Positions 11,501-21,272 of a DNA stretch of 64,000 nucleotides are shown piece by piece. Position 1 is the first letter of the stretch. Each line of letters starts with the position of its first letter. The stretch lies in contig CANMLS010000026.1 in the NCBI GenBank assembly GCA_947498785.1, positions 16,761-80,760 of the forward strand, given 5' to 3'. The translations under genes were made by a program, and so were the position numbers. The stretch comes from an uncultured Aquimarina sp. (GTDB lineage: Bacteria; Bacteroidota; Bacteroidia; Flavobacteriales; Flavobacteriaceae). A model generated the notes under the pieces. The model made no database searches. It saw only the letters and a list, made by a program, of their open reading frames with translations, and was not told the DNA's origin.

Positions 11501-11538
11501 AACATAAACAATGTAAAATAAAAGAATTTTGTTTTCAT
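8524..11538 (-). CDS. Large secreted protein with fibronectin type III domain and T9SS type A C-terminal sorting domain
   Basis: Signal peptide [21 protein letters not shown]; Fn3 segment [39 protein letters not shown]; C-term [19 protein letters not shown]...[26 protein letters not shown]. Confidence 0.88.
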   Translation of the reverse strand: [1004 protein letters not shown]

Positions 11539-12030
11539 TTGTGTGAAATTTGGTTAATAATATATATAAATAATGAGTATATAAATTCAATTTCAAGAAG
11601 CAAAAAGGCACAAGCTTTTATACTTAAATTAAGGAAGGAATTATTTCAAAAAATGACTGATTAAATATAAATCATTTCAATAAAAAACAAAAAATAAACA
11701 CCACAAAATACTCATTCTCAAAACACTGCGCTTAACCCGTAAATTAACGATGGATTTTGTTTTACTCCTTTATGTAACCATTGTGTTATTCAATAGGATA
11801 TAATTTCATCTTTTGGAGACATTATCCTACCAGATGTCTATGACATTAGAAGAAAATTAAATTTATTTAAAAGAAATAATAATTTTAAACAACAAAAGAG
11901 CTGAGAATAACTCAACTCTTTGTTTAAATATAAATTTACAAGCATTAAAAATATTACCAAAAAACACCTTCCTAATTCTTTATTGACACATGAAAATCAG
12001 AAAACAGATTTAACATTTTACTAACCAATA

Positions 12031-13098
12031 TTAAAGGTCAAAACGCAACCCTAAAGACACATTATTTTGGTCTACCGTCGCATTTCTAAAAATCGGTTGC
12101 AAATCATACTTTAGATATAGTGTCATATCTCCAAAACCAACATATCCACTCCATCCATAAATCAGATCATTCGTATTGTAATCTCTTTTAATTTTATCCT
12201 TAACTCGGTCGCCATTATCTCTATATTTTAGTTTTTGACGTGTACTTATATTTACTCCGACATATCCTCCTAAACCAATTTTGAATTTATTTGAGGTATT
12301 ATACCTGATTTTTTTTTCTGTTTCTACGATCTTAGATGGACCAAATTCGAAATGTATAGGGATTACCAAATTATCCATTCTAAATTTTGATTTATTCAAT
12401 TCTACTCTAAACTCCTCTAATTCTGTCTGATTGCCATTTTCTACAAAATATCTATTATCTGTAGGTTTCAAGCCATTTGAAGTATAAGAAATCCCATATT
12501 TAAATCTCAAAAAATTACTCTTTTTAAACACTCTGGTCTTCCAAGCCCAGCCTATCTCAAAAAACCTACTTCCTGCAATTTTATAATCAGAATCATCTAG
12601 AGACTTCCCATCCACAATTACATTGTTAAGCCCAAATGCAACTACAATATTGGATCTTGTTCGTATATCATATTTTATTTTCCTTTCTCTACCTGTATTT
12701 ACTTTTAATCCTAATATCACATCTGCATTTTCTTCTTTGGTATTTAAACCTATAAAGATCTTAGAATCTTCAGTATTTACATTCTCTAATCCGTTGCGTT
12801 CTAATAATGCAATCTTATTATCGATAATAGCTAATCTATTTTCGATATTAAGGGCATGATTCTCTGCTGCGGTTTCTTTCAATTTCTGAGCCTCATTTCT
12901 AGTAATTTCATTATTAATTAGTCTTTCATTTATATTTTCTACTTCTTTTTTGAGCGCTTCTTTTTCTACATTAATAACGCGCTCTTTTTGCTCTATGAGT
13001 TCTTGCACAACATCGTTTTTATTAGTCTTCTGTGCACTTAACAATTGAGTAAATAATGTCATGACCATATATATGGCAATAGTAACTATCGTCTTCAT
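12031..13098 (-). CDS. Hypothetical secreted protein with coiled-coil N-terminus and predicted outer-membrane beta-barrel C-terminus
   Basis: Signal peptide, long charged helical region, then alternating beta segments ending NNVSLGLRFDL. Confidence 0.65.
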   Translation of the reverse strand: MKTIVTIAIYMVMTLFTQLLSAQKTNKNDVVQELIEQKERVINVEKEALKKEVENINERLINNEITRNEAQKLKETAAENHALNIENRLAIIDNKIALLERNGLENVNTEDSKIFIGLNTKEENADVILGLKVNTGRERKIKYDIRTRSNIVVAFGLNNVIVDGKSLDDSDYKIAGSRFFEIGWAWKTRVFKKSNFLRFKYGISYTSNGLKPTDNRYFVENGNQTELEEFRVELNKSKFRMDNLVIPIHFEFGPSKIVETEKKIRYNTSNKFKIGLGGYVGVNISTRQKLKYRDNGDRVKDKIKRDYNTNDLIYGWSGYVGFGDMTLYLKYDLQPIFRNATVDQNNVSLGLRFDL

Positions 13099-13121
13099 TT
13101 TTTTTTGAATTTTACTATTGC

Positions 13122-13150
13122 AACCTCCCTTCTTTTAAGAAGGGAAGGTT
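13122..13150. other. Strong intercistronic hairpin
   Basis: AACCTCCCTTCTT TTA-type loop AAGAAGGGAAGGTT, about 13 bp stem with one bulge, no T-tract on the minus strand. Confidence 0.6.
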
Positions 13151-13179
13151 ACAAATCTGATTTGATTGATGAATACACC

Positions 13180-14034
13180 TTAATTATCTCTTTCTACTAC
13201 AGCAGTTTTAACTTTCTGAAAACCTGTCTTAAGCGCTTCAAAAACACGTTGTTTAAAAGTTTCATCAAGCTCATTTTCTACATCCTGTAAAAGAGCTGAT
13301 GCACTTACTTCATTAGAAGATTGAAATATTTTTTTTGTTGTAATTTCTCTTTGTGCTTTAAGTAACAATTGATTAATTTCTTCATCGGTCACTTGAGCTT
13401 TATTTTTTTGAAGTTCTTTTATCTGCGCTACAACATTTGCCACCTTATCCTCTATCATCAAAGAATCAACAGGTAAAACCTTTTCTCTTATTGTCCCCGT
13501 TTCTTTATTATTTTCTACCAACTTTGCTGTATTATATTGCTGGTTACCATAACTCAATTTGGGTATAGAATCTTTAGGCTCTATATTCTTTAAAGAAGAG
13601 GAAGAGGTAATGATTGTAGCATCATCATTTGTCACGATTCTATTTTCCTTTTCTACGTTCTTATCCTCTTTATTAACTTTTTTATGACTATTCTCTACAA
13701 TTGTTTGATTATTATCTTTGATAATCTTTTCTGGTTTATTCTTATCTAAAACAACTTGTATATCATCATTTTTTATAATCTCTTCACTGTTATCAACAAA
13801 TTGAGTATCTCTCTGTTTTGACGCAGGATCTTGATTTATCATTATTGAAGTCATTATTAAAACTCCAATAAAAATTGCTGCAATCGTATACCACCATCTT
13901 CTTTTAATTCCTTTTTTCTTATATTGAACATCATCCAATTGAGCGACTAATTGTTCCCAGGAATTATCTGAAGGTTTTATAGCGCGCTGCTCTAGCTTTT
14001 CCTTTATCTTTTCTTCAAATTTCAATGGCGCCAT
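13180..14034 (-). CDS. Single-pass membrane protein, probable anti-sigma-like partner of the adjacent ECF sigma factor
   Basis: Cytoplasmic N-terminus then KRRWWYTIAAIFIGVLIMTSIMI TM helix; start overlaps the sigma factor gene end. Confidence 0.6.
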   Translation of the reverse strand: MAPLKFEEKIKEKLEQRAIKPSDNSWEQLVAQLDDVQYKKKGIKRRWWYTIAAIFIGVLIMTSIMINQDPASKQRDTQFVDNSEEIIKNDDIQVVLDKNKPEKIIKDNNQTIVENSHKKVNKEDKNVEKENRIVTNDDATIITSSSSLKNIEPKDSIPKLSYGNQQYNTAKLVENNKETGTIREKVLPVDSLMIEDKVANVVAQIKELQKNKAQVTDEEINQLLLKAQREITTKKIFQSSNEVSASALLQDVENELDETFKQRVFEALKTGFQKVKTAVVERDN

Positions 14035-14584
14035 TGCTAATCTTATTTTGTTGGTTTAACTTTTGCTGTAGCATTTTTCTAGCTTTAAAGAGTTGAGATT
14101 TTGATGTACTTTCTGAAACCTCTAACATTTTCGCTATCTCGCTATGTTTGTATCCTTCTACAGCATATAATACAAACACCATTCTATATCCTTCTGGTAA
14201 ACTATCGATCAATTTCTGAATTTGATCTACTTCTAATTCTGAGTTTATATTATTCCAAGATTTTTCATTGTATCCTGTTGTTTCTTCTGTAAAAAAGATT
14301 TGTTTTTCTTTTCTGAGAAAGGAAATAGACTCATTTACCATTATTCTTCTTATCCAACCTTCAAAACTTCCTTCGAATTTAAATTTTTTGAGATTCATAA
14401 AAACTTTTAAAAAACCACTCAACATTACTTCTTCTGCAAACTGTATATCTTTTATATATCTACGACATATACTCAACATTTTAGGTGCATATTGATTGTA
14501 CAACTGATGTTGCGCATCACGATGCTGTTTTGCAGCTTTCTTAATGAGTAGTGTTTCGCTTTTATAAAATTGAATAACTTTCAA
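14015..14584 (-). CDS. RNA polymerase sigma-70 factor, ECF subfamily
   Basis: Region 2 QHQLYNQYAPKMLSICRRY...FEGWIRRIMVNESISFLRKE and region 4 LPEGYRMVFVLYAVEGYKHSEIAKMLEVSESTSKSQLFKARKML. Confidence 0.93.
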   Translation of the reverse strand: MKVIQFYKSETLLIKKAAKQHRDAQHQLYNQYAPKMLSICRRYIKDIQFAEEVMLSGFLKVFMNLKKFKFEGSFEGWIRRIMVNESISFLRKEKQIFFTEETTGYNEKSWNNINSELEVDQIQKLIDSLPEGYRMVFVLYAVEGYKHSEIAKMLEVSESTSKSQLFKARKMLQQKLNQQNKISNGAIEI

Positions 14585-14695
14585 ATTGACAAATCAATTA
14601 ATTAGATCATCTATTTACATAGACGTGAATAAAAAGAAAAAGGTTGCCTGAAGTTTATTTTTTTTAAATTTATGTTATAAATCAATAGCTATATT

Positions 14696-15673
14696 CTACT
14701 TTTTGCGATCGATTACATAGTTAACCATAAGCTCTAAGGATGTCTTATAATTTGAATCTGGGTATTCTGATAAAATAGAAAGAGCTTTGTTTTTAAATTC
14801 ATGCATTATTGTAATTGCATACTCTAATCCGCCACTTGTTTTTACAAAATTTATTACTTCTTTGACTCTTTTTTTATCCTTATTATGGTTCTTTACAGAA
14901 TTAATGAGCCATTTCTTTTTTTGTGGAGTACAATGATTTAGTGTATAAATCAGAGGAAGGGTCATTTTTTGTTCTTTAATATCAATTCCTGTAGGTTTTC
15001 CTATAACCGCATCCCCGTAATCAAATAAGTCATCCTTAATCTGAAAAGCCATACCTATAAGTTCACCAAACTTTTTCATTTTTTGAACATGATCAGAATC
15101 AGGTGCTACAGAACATGCTCCCAAACTACAACAAGCAGCAATTAATGTTGCTGTTTTCTGACGAATAATTTCATAATAGATTTCTTCTGTAATATCAAGA
15201 TTTCTAGCTTTTTCTATTTGTAGCAATTCTCCTTCGCTCATCTCTCGCACTGCCACAGAAATAATCTTTAAAAGATCAAAATCTCCATAATCAATAGATA
15301 ACAACAATCCTTTAGACAATAAATAATCACCCACTAAAACTGCTATCTTATTTTTCCAAAGTGCATTAATAGAAAAAAAACCTCGCCTCTGATTAGAGTC
15401 ATCAACGACATCATCATGAACCAGAGTAGCCGTATGGATTAGCTCTATTACTGAGGCTCCTCTATAGGTCCGCTCATTAATCTCACCACCAGAAACCATT
15501 TTTGAAACCAAAAAAACAAACATTGGTCGCATTTGCTTTCCTTTTCGATTTACAATATAATGAGTTATTCTATTGAGCAGAGCAACTTTGGAAGACATTG
15601 ATTCTGAAAACTTTTGTTCAAAAAGCTCCATTTCATCAATGATTGGTAATTTTATTTGTTCAACAACTTTCAA
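14696..15673 (-). CDS. Polyprenyl synthetase family protein
   Basis: HTATLVHDDVVDDSNQRRG (FARM) and FQIKDDLFDYGD (SARM) motifs. Confidence 0.94.
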   Translation of the reverse strand: MKVVEQIKLPIIDEMELFEQKFSESMSSKVALLNRITHYIVNRKGKQMRPMFVFLVSKMVSGGEINERTYRGASVIELIHTATLVHDDVVDDSNQRRGFFSINALWKNKIAVLVGDYLLSKGLLLSIDYGDFDLLKIISVAVREMSEGELLQIEKARNLDITEEIYYEIIRQKTATLIAACCSLGACSVAPDSDHVQKMKKFGELIGMAFQIKDDLFDYGDAVIGKPTGIDIKEQKMTLPLIYTLNHCTPQKKKWLINSVKNHNKDKKRVKEVINFVKTSGGLEYAITIMHEFKNKALSILSEYPDSNYKTSLELMVNYVIDRKK

Positions 15674-15792
15674 TAGATCTTACTTGATTCTGTTTCCTTT
15701 TCTAATGCTAAGATACTGTAAATAGTTTTTCTTTGAAACAGATTGCATTATATATAGAAACATTAACTTTTTAATCAAAAAATGTATATTTT

Positions 15793-16332
15793 CTACGATG
15801 ATTTAATTTTTATACTTCCCTTTATTTCTTTAGAAACTTTTACTGCATAATTTTCATCTGTATACATTTGATGATTTTTTTCTATACTAATTTCGTAATC
15901 CACTCTTAATTGTTCGAGCCAATTTGTTGTTGGTTTAAAGGTATCGTATTCTCCAAAAAAAAGCTTTACATAGCCTTTTGGTTTTGTGGTTTCATATCTT
16001 AATCTTGTTGAAGATATTGCATAAAATTTATCAATACTCAAACCTTTCAACGCAGCTTTCCATGCGATTGTTCCACCTATACTGAAAGCAAGAATATTGA
16101 TTTTTTCTTTTTCTAGCTCTAGTAATCGATCTGTTGCGATACTAATTCCTCTTTCTAGAAATTGAGAGTGAATATTACTCTCTTCATATATTTTTTTGTT
16201 TACTTTTCCTAATTCGCAAGAATCGTAATATTGTATATCAAACTCAGTTTCTAAAATCTTCACATACGTTATAATCCAATCTGATTTTTCGATTCCCCAG
16301 ATATCAGACAAAATTATAAGTCTTGGTTTCAT
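15793..16332 (-). CDS. Small alpha/beta hydrolase-like protein
   Basis: FSIGGTIAWKAAL nucleophile-elbow-like segment; short 179 aa. Confidence 0.6.
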   Translation of the reverse strand: MKPRLIILSDIWGIEKSDWIITYVKILETEFDIQYYDSCELGKVNKKIYEESNIHSQFLERGISIATDRLLELEKEKINILAFSIGGTIAWKAALKGLSIDKFYAISSTRLRYETTKPKGYVKLFFGEYDTFKPTTNWLEQLRVDYEISIEKNHQMYTDENYAVKVSKEIKGSIKIKSS

Positions 16333-16389
16333 AAAGAAATTAGTTTTTTAATATCGTTATCTATTATAGTTAATCAACAAGAGGTATTG

Positions 16390-17430
16390 TTATGATTTAT
16401 TAGCGAGTTGGCCGCAAGCAGCATCAATATCTTTTCCTCTACTACGACGTACATTGACAACAATTCTTCGGGCTTCTAGTGTAGTTATATAATTATCAAT
16501 GGCTTTGGTCGAAGCTTGCTGAAACTCATCATCATCAATTGGATTGTATTCTATCAAATTTACCTTACAAGGAACATAAGAACAGAATCTTACCAAAGCA
16601 TCTATATCTTCCTGTCTATCATTTATACCATTCCAAACTACATATTCGTAGGTTATTCTACTATTTGTTTTTTTATACCAATACTCGAGAGACTCCTGGA
16701 GATCTGAAAGAGGAAACGTTTGATTAAATGGCATTATTGAGGTTCTTACATCATCAATTGCTGAATGTAAGGAGACTGCTAATTTAAACTTTACTTCATC
16801 ATCTGCCATTTTCTTAATCATTTTTGGCACTCCAGAGGTTGACAAAGTAATTCTCTTTGGAGACATCCCTAACCCCTCTGTAGAAGTAATTTTATCTATA
16901 GCCTTAATCACATTATTGTAGTTCATTAACGGTTCTCCCATCCCCATGAAAACAATATTTGATAATGGTCGATTATGATATAGTTTACTTTCTTTATCAA
17001 TAGCCATAACCTGATCATAAATCTCATCTGCATTAAGGTTTCTCATTCTTTTTAACCTAGCTGTAGCACAAAACTTACAATCCAAACTACACCCTACCTG
17101 AGATGACACACAGGCTGTTGTTCTTGTTGGAGTCGGTATTAACACTGATTCTACAATCAATCCATCATGTAATCTTACTGCATTTTTTATAGTACCATCA
17201 GTACTGCGTTGCATTTGGTCAACCCTAATATGATTAATCACAAAATTTTCTTCAAGCATTTGTCTCGTTACTTTTGAGATATTAGTCATATCGTCAAAAC
17301 TATGAGCTCCTTTACTCCACAACCATTCGTAGACCTGATTACCTCTAAATGGTTTATCTCCATTTTCTCTAAAGAATACTCGTAACTGATCCTTTGTTAA
17401 TGCTCTTATATCTTTTTTCTTCACATCCAT
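16390..17430 (-). CDS. rlmN: 23S rRNA (adenine(2503)-C(2))-methyltransferase RlmN (start at MDVKKKD preferred)
   Basis: SSQVGCSLDCKFCATA radical SAM CxxxCxxC, NIVFMGMGEPLMNY, RRSRGKDIDAACGQL. Confidence 0.95.
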   Translation of the reverse strand: MDVKKKDIRALTKDQLRVFFRENGDKPFRGNQVYEWLWSKGAHSFDDMTNISKVTRQMLEENFVINHIRVDQMQRSTDGTIKNAVRLHDGLIVESVLIPTPTRTTACVSSQVGCSLDCKFCATARLKRMRNLNADEIYDQVMAIDKESKLYHNRPLSNIVFMGMGEPLMNYNNVIKAIDKITSTEGLGMSPKRITLSTSGVPKMIKKMADDEVKFKLAVSLHSAIDDVRTSIMPFNQTFPLSDLQESLEYWYKKTNSRITYEYVVWNGINDRQEDIDALVRFCSYVPCKVNLIEYNPIDDDEFQQASTKAIDNYITTLEARRIVVNVRRSRGKDIDAACGQLANKS

Positions 17431-17489
17431 ATGTTTTACAAAAATAAAAAGATAAAACGGTACACCCCGCAACAACTCTCTTCTTTATT

Positions 17490-17524
17490 AAAAAACCCCT
17501 GACATTGCTATCAAGGGTTTTTAT
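17490..17524 (-). terminator. Intrinsic terminator of 17543..18466
   Basis: AAAACCCTTGATAGCAATGTCAGGGGTTTTTTAAT on minus strand. Confidence 0.7.
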
Positions 17525-17542
17525 ATTTTATTATAATACATT

Positions 17543-18466
17543 TTACTCTTTCACCTTTTTCCAACGATGAATACCTCCACCTCCTTTATACTTCACATTA
17601 AGAATATTAGTATTATTCTCATCAATCCACATTTGACAATCTGAGACATCACCATTTTTGATATTTGTATATTTTCCATTTACATATCTATCTCCTTTCA
17701 ATTTTAAACCTTTTATGATTACTAATCCCTCTACATTTTGATTTTTATCATCTCCTTGACATTCATAACATATAGCATCTCTTTCTGAAATCCGCAACAT
17801 TCTTTGAATAGATCCATACACTTTATTCTCTATAATATATAGCTGAACTATATTTATAGCCACCCCACTCTTCTTATCATATGTTTTCCATTTTCCTAAA
17901 ATAGGGTTAGGTTCATATGAAGCTAATAAATCTTCTTTTAGCTCCATATCAACAGGGTTCTCTCCTAACCAAATTTTAAATAAAGCTTTTTTAAACTCCT
18001 TACTATTTATTGTACCTAAGCGTTCTTTATTTTTAAATATAGACAGACCTCCTCCTTTAACATAAAGGATTTTAAAAATGTCAAACTTGTTAATCTTATT
18101 AGGAAGAAGATGTAGAAAATCTCTTATTTGATTTTCTAACAAATAACTATTTCCGTCTGTTGCTCTTTCTAAACCATTTCTCACAATGTCCTTAAAATCA
18201 CTACCCTCAATTGAAGATGTGATTTTGATTGTTATTGCCATTGTTTTGTCTTTTTCGGCTACCATTATACCATCTTCTACTCCATCTACTTCAAAATCAA
18301 GATATAAAGCAATAGCATACATTTTTTCTTTTGCTCCTGCTCCATTGAGCATGAGTTCTGACTTATCAAAAACATCAACATCGTTAAAATAGGTATCTCC
18401 AACTTTGGTTTGAGCATAAGAAATAGCGGCGCAAAAGAAGGCTACAAAATAAAGTACTCTTTTCAT
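17543..18466 (-). CDS. Secreted fusion protein: chalcone isomerase-like N-terminus plus DUF2147-like C-terminus
   Basis: N-term KVGDTYFNDVDVFDKSELMLNGAGAKEKMYAIALYLD; C-term NPILGKWKTYDKKSGVAINIVQLYIIENKVYGSI. Confidence 0.75.
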   Translation of the reverse strand: MKRVLYFVAFFCAAISYAQTKVGDTYFNDVDVFDKSELMLNGAGAKEKMYAIALYLDFEVDGVEDGIMVAEKDKTMAITIKITSSIEGSDFKDIVRNGLERATDGNSYLLENQIRDFLHLLPNKINKFDIFKILYVKGGGLSIFKNKERLGTINSKEFKKALFKIWLGENPVDMELKEDLLASYEPNPILGKWKTYDKKSGVAINIVQLYIIENKVYGSIQRMLRISERDAICYECQGDDKNQNVEGLVIIKGLKLKGDRYVNGKYTNIKNGDVSDCQMWIDENNTNILNVKYKGGGGIHRWKKVKE

Positions 18467-18605
18467 TATATTTTATATAGGTTAAATTCTTGTATCATAA
18501 ATTTGGGACATACAAAAAAGTAATGCAAATCTATAAAAAGTACATTTATAAGCCTCATAAAATACACTTTTCAATAAAAATGGTAATATTATTTTCTACA
18601 CACAA

Positions 18606-18633
18606 TAAAAATTACGGATTAACCGTAATTTTT
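18606..18633. terminator. Bidirectional-looking terminator hairpin
   Basis: AAAAATTACGG-ATTAA-CCGTAATTTTT. Confidence 0.55.
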
Positions 18634-18700
18634 GGGCATCGAAAATACCACTTTTTTTACAAAAAAAACAATTTAAGACCCTAATTTATGTAATTTTATT

Positions 18701-18738
18701 AAAAAACCCTACCAAATTCGGGGTTTAGCAGGGTTTCA
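18701..18738 (-). terminator. Intrinsic terminator of queA
   Basis: Minus strand AAACCCTGCTAAACCCCGAATTTGGTAGGGTTTTTTAATAAAA. Confidence 0.7.
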
Positions 18739-18755
18739 TGCAAAACTTTTAAAAT

Positions 18756-19805
18756 TTAAATAATTAACATCGCATCACCATACGAATAGAATTTATATTT
18801 TTCTTTAACTGCTTCTTCATAAGCTTCTTTGATAAAATCGTGTCCTGCAAATGCTGAAACCATCATTAACAATGTTGATTTAGGTGTATGAAAATTAGTT
18901 ATCATACAATTAGCAATACTAAAATCATATGGAGGAAAGATAAACTTATTAGTCCACCCTCTAAATTCATTTAATGTTCTATCTGATGACACAGAACTTT
19001 CTAAAGCTCTCATTACAGTAGTACCTACTGCACAAATTCTCCTTTTATTTGTGATTCCGTTATTGATTGTATCAGCAGCTTTGGCAGTAACATAAGCCTC
19101 TTCGCTATCCATTTTATGTTTGGATAAATCTTCTACTTCTACAGGGTTAAATGTTCCTAAACCTACGTGTAGTGTAATTTCTGAAAAATCTACTCCTTTA
19201 ATTTCAAGACGTTTCATCAAATGCTTGGAGAAATGAAGCCCTGCTGTTGGAGCAGCTACAGCTCCTTCATTTTTGGCATATATCGTTTGATACCTTTCTT
19301 CATCTTCTGGCTCAGCTTCTCTTTTGATATATTTTGGAAGTGGAGTTTCTCCTAAATCATTAAGTTTTTGTCTAAATTCATCATATGAACCATCGTATAA
19401 AAAACGTAAAGTACGTCCTCTAGATGTAGTATTATCAATTACTTCTGCAACTAAACTTTCATCATCTCCAAAGTATAGTTTGTTTCCGATACGTATTTTT
19501 CTGGCAGGATCAACCAAAACATCCCAAAGGCGAGTTTCAGAATTTAACTCCCGTAGTAAGAACACTTCAATTCTAGCACCTGTTTTCTCTTTATTTCCAT
19601 ACAATCTGGCAGGAAAAACTTTAGTATTATTGACAACCATAACATCATTAGGTTCAAAATAATCTATAAGATCCTTAAACTGCTTATGCTCTATTGTCTG
19701 CTCCTTTCTATTAAGAACCATCAAACGAGATTCATCTCTGTTTTCTGCAGGATACTCGGCCAATAGCTCTTGTGGAAGGTCAAAATTGAAATGTGATAGC
19801 TTCAT
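18756..19805 (-). CDS. queA: tRNA preQ1(34) S-adenosylmethionine ribosyltransferase-isomerase
   Basis: [53 protein letters not shown]. Confidence 0.96.
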   Translation of the reverse strand: MKLSHFNFDLPQELLAEYPAENRDESRLMVLNRKEQTIEHKQFKDLIDYFEPNDVMVVNNTKVFPARLYGNKEKTGARIEVFLLRELNSETRLWDVLVDPARKIRIGNKLYFGDDESLVAEVIDNTTSRGRTLRFLYDGSYDEFRQKLNDLGETPLPKYIKREAEPEDEERYQTIYAKNEGAVAAPTAGLHFSKHLMKRLEIKGVDFSEITLHVGLGTFNPVEVEDLSKHKMDSEEAYVTAKAADTINNGITNKRRICAVGTTVMRALESSVSSDRTLNEFRGWTNKFIFPPYDFSIANCMITNFHTPKSTLLMMVSAFAGHDFIKEAYEEAVKEKYKFYSYGDAMLII

Positions 19806-20044
19806 TCGTATTTATTTTTTGAAGGTGCAAATATACAATCTTGTGATAGGCGTTGTCAAGTAAATTATGATATATTTTCTTTGTTTATTTTACTGTTTTA
19901 CAGACCAAACACATTATTCAAATTCAAAAAGCAATACTATTCTTGTTTCTTTATATCTATATTTTTTAGTATTTTTACCTCAACTCTTTCTTTATATCTT
20001 CATTATGAAGCAAAAACAGTATACTATCTATAGTAAAAAACATA

Positions 20045-21271
20045 CTATATACTAGAACTATCAAAACCTAATTTCTTTAAATCTAACCAAAAATCAGGGT
20101 AAGATTTTGAAACTACGTTTGCATCTTCTACAAATAGTGAGGTTTTTAATGCCAATGGCGCAAAAGCCATTGCCATACGATGATCATTATAAGTTGCTAT
20201 AGACACATCTTCATTGATTGTATTAGAAGGCTCTAATTGCAAAGTATTTTCTGTTATATGTACCTGTCCACCTAATTTTTCAATTTCTATTTTCAAAGCC
20301 TCTAATCGATCTGTTTCTTTAATCTTTAGAGTATGAAGACCTGTAAGGTAACATCCTATCCCTAATCCAAAACAGGTTACAGCAATTGTTTGTGCAATAT
20401 CAGGAGAATTAGATAAATCTAGCTCATCTGGAAACTCTAGAGGTGAATCTGAAACTTTTTTTAACGTAATCGTATTTTCATCAAAAATAGTTTCTACTCC
20501 TAAGTATTTATATATCTCTGATAGGAATGAATCTCCTTGATAACTTTCTTTTTTATAACTCCCAATAGTTACTGACCTATCGTTAGATAATGCAACAATA
20601 CTATAAAAATATGATGCAGAACTCCAATCTGATTCTACAATCACATTTTTTGAAACAACTTGCTCATAAGAGTCAATGGTTATAATGTTATTTTGAAACC
20701 TTCCCTCAATTCCGATATCTTTTAGTAAACTTAGTGTCATATTAATATAGGGTACGGAGGTTATTTTTCCTTCTAATGAAATTTCTAATCCATTCGACAA
20801 TGAAGGAGCAATAAGCATCAATGCAGAAATGTACTGACTGCTTACATTTGCCTGTAAAGCAACACGATTTGTACTAGGCTGTTTTCCTTGAATTCGAATT
20901 GGCGGATATCCATGTTCATTCTCATAACTAATTTCACAACCTAATTGTTGTAAAGCCTCAACCAATATTTTTATTGGTCGTTCTTTCATTCTTTTACTTC
21001 CGGTAAGCACTGTTTCTCTTCCTTCTTTAACTGCAAAATATGCTGTGAGAAACCTCATTGCTGTTCCTGCATGATGTATATCTACAACTAAATCATCACT
21101 TTGTAATGCCTTTTGCATTAATTCTGAGTCATCACTATTCGATATATTTTCAATACTTATATTTGGATATAATGCCTGAAGTATTAATAATCTATTGGTT
21201 TCACTTTTTGACCCTGTGATTTGTAATGTGTTATTTTTAATATTCGAAATGTGTTCTAATTTCAAATTCAT
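20045..21271 (-). CDS. aroA: 3-phosphoshikimate 1-carboxyvinyltransferase
   Basis: GSKSETNRLLILQAL, HAGTAMRFLTAYFA, KETDRLEAL, YNDHRMAMAFAPLAL. Confidence 0.95.
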   Translation of the reverse strand: MNLKLEHISNIKNNTLQITGSKSETNRLLILQALYPNISIENISNSDDSELMQKALQSDDLVVDIHHAGTAMRFLTAYFAVKEGRETVLTGSKRMKERPIKILVEALQQLGCEISYENEHGYPPIRIQGKQPSTNRVALQANVSSQYISALMLIAPSLSNGLEISLEGKITSVPYINMTLSLLKDIGIEGRFQNNIITIDSYEQVVSKNVIVESDWSSASYFYSIVALSNDRSVTIGSYKKESYQGDSFLSEIYKYLGVETIFDENTITLKKVSDSPLEFPDELDLSNSPDIAQTIAVTCFGLGIGCYLTGLHTLKIKETDRLEALKIEIEKLGGQVHITENTLQLEPSNTINEDVSIATYNDHRMAMAFAPLALKTSLFVEDANVVSKSYPDFWLDLKKLGFDSSSI

Positions 21272-21272
21272 G

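Noticed and set aside
18490-18684. 64-aa plus-strand ORF upstream of the CHI-like gene
   Set aside because: Runs through a terminator hairpin and AT-rich intergenic DNA; composition (Lys/Tyr/His/Phe) is what random AT-rich sequence gives.
19867-20055. 62-aa plus-strand ORF between queA and aroA
   Set aside because: AT-rich intergenic, no homolog-like motif, hydrophobic by composition only.
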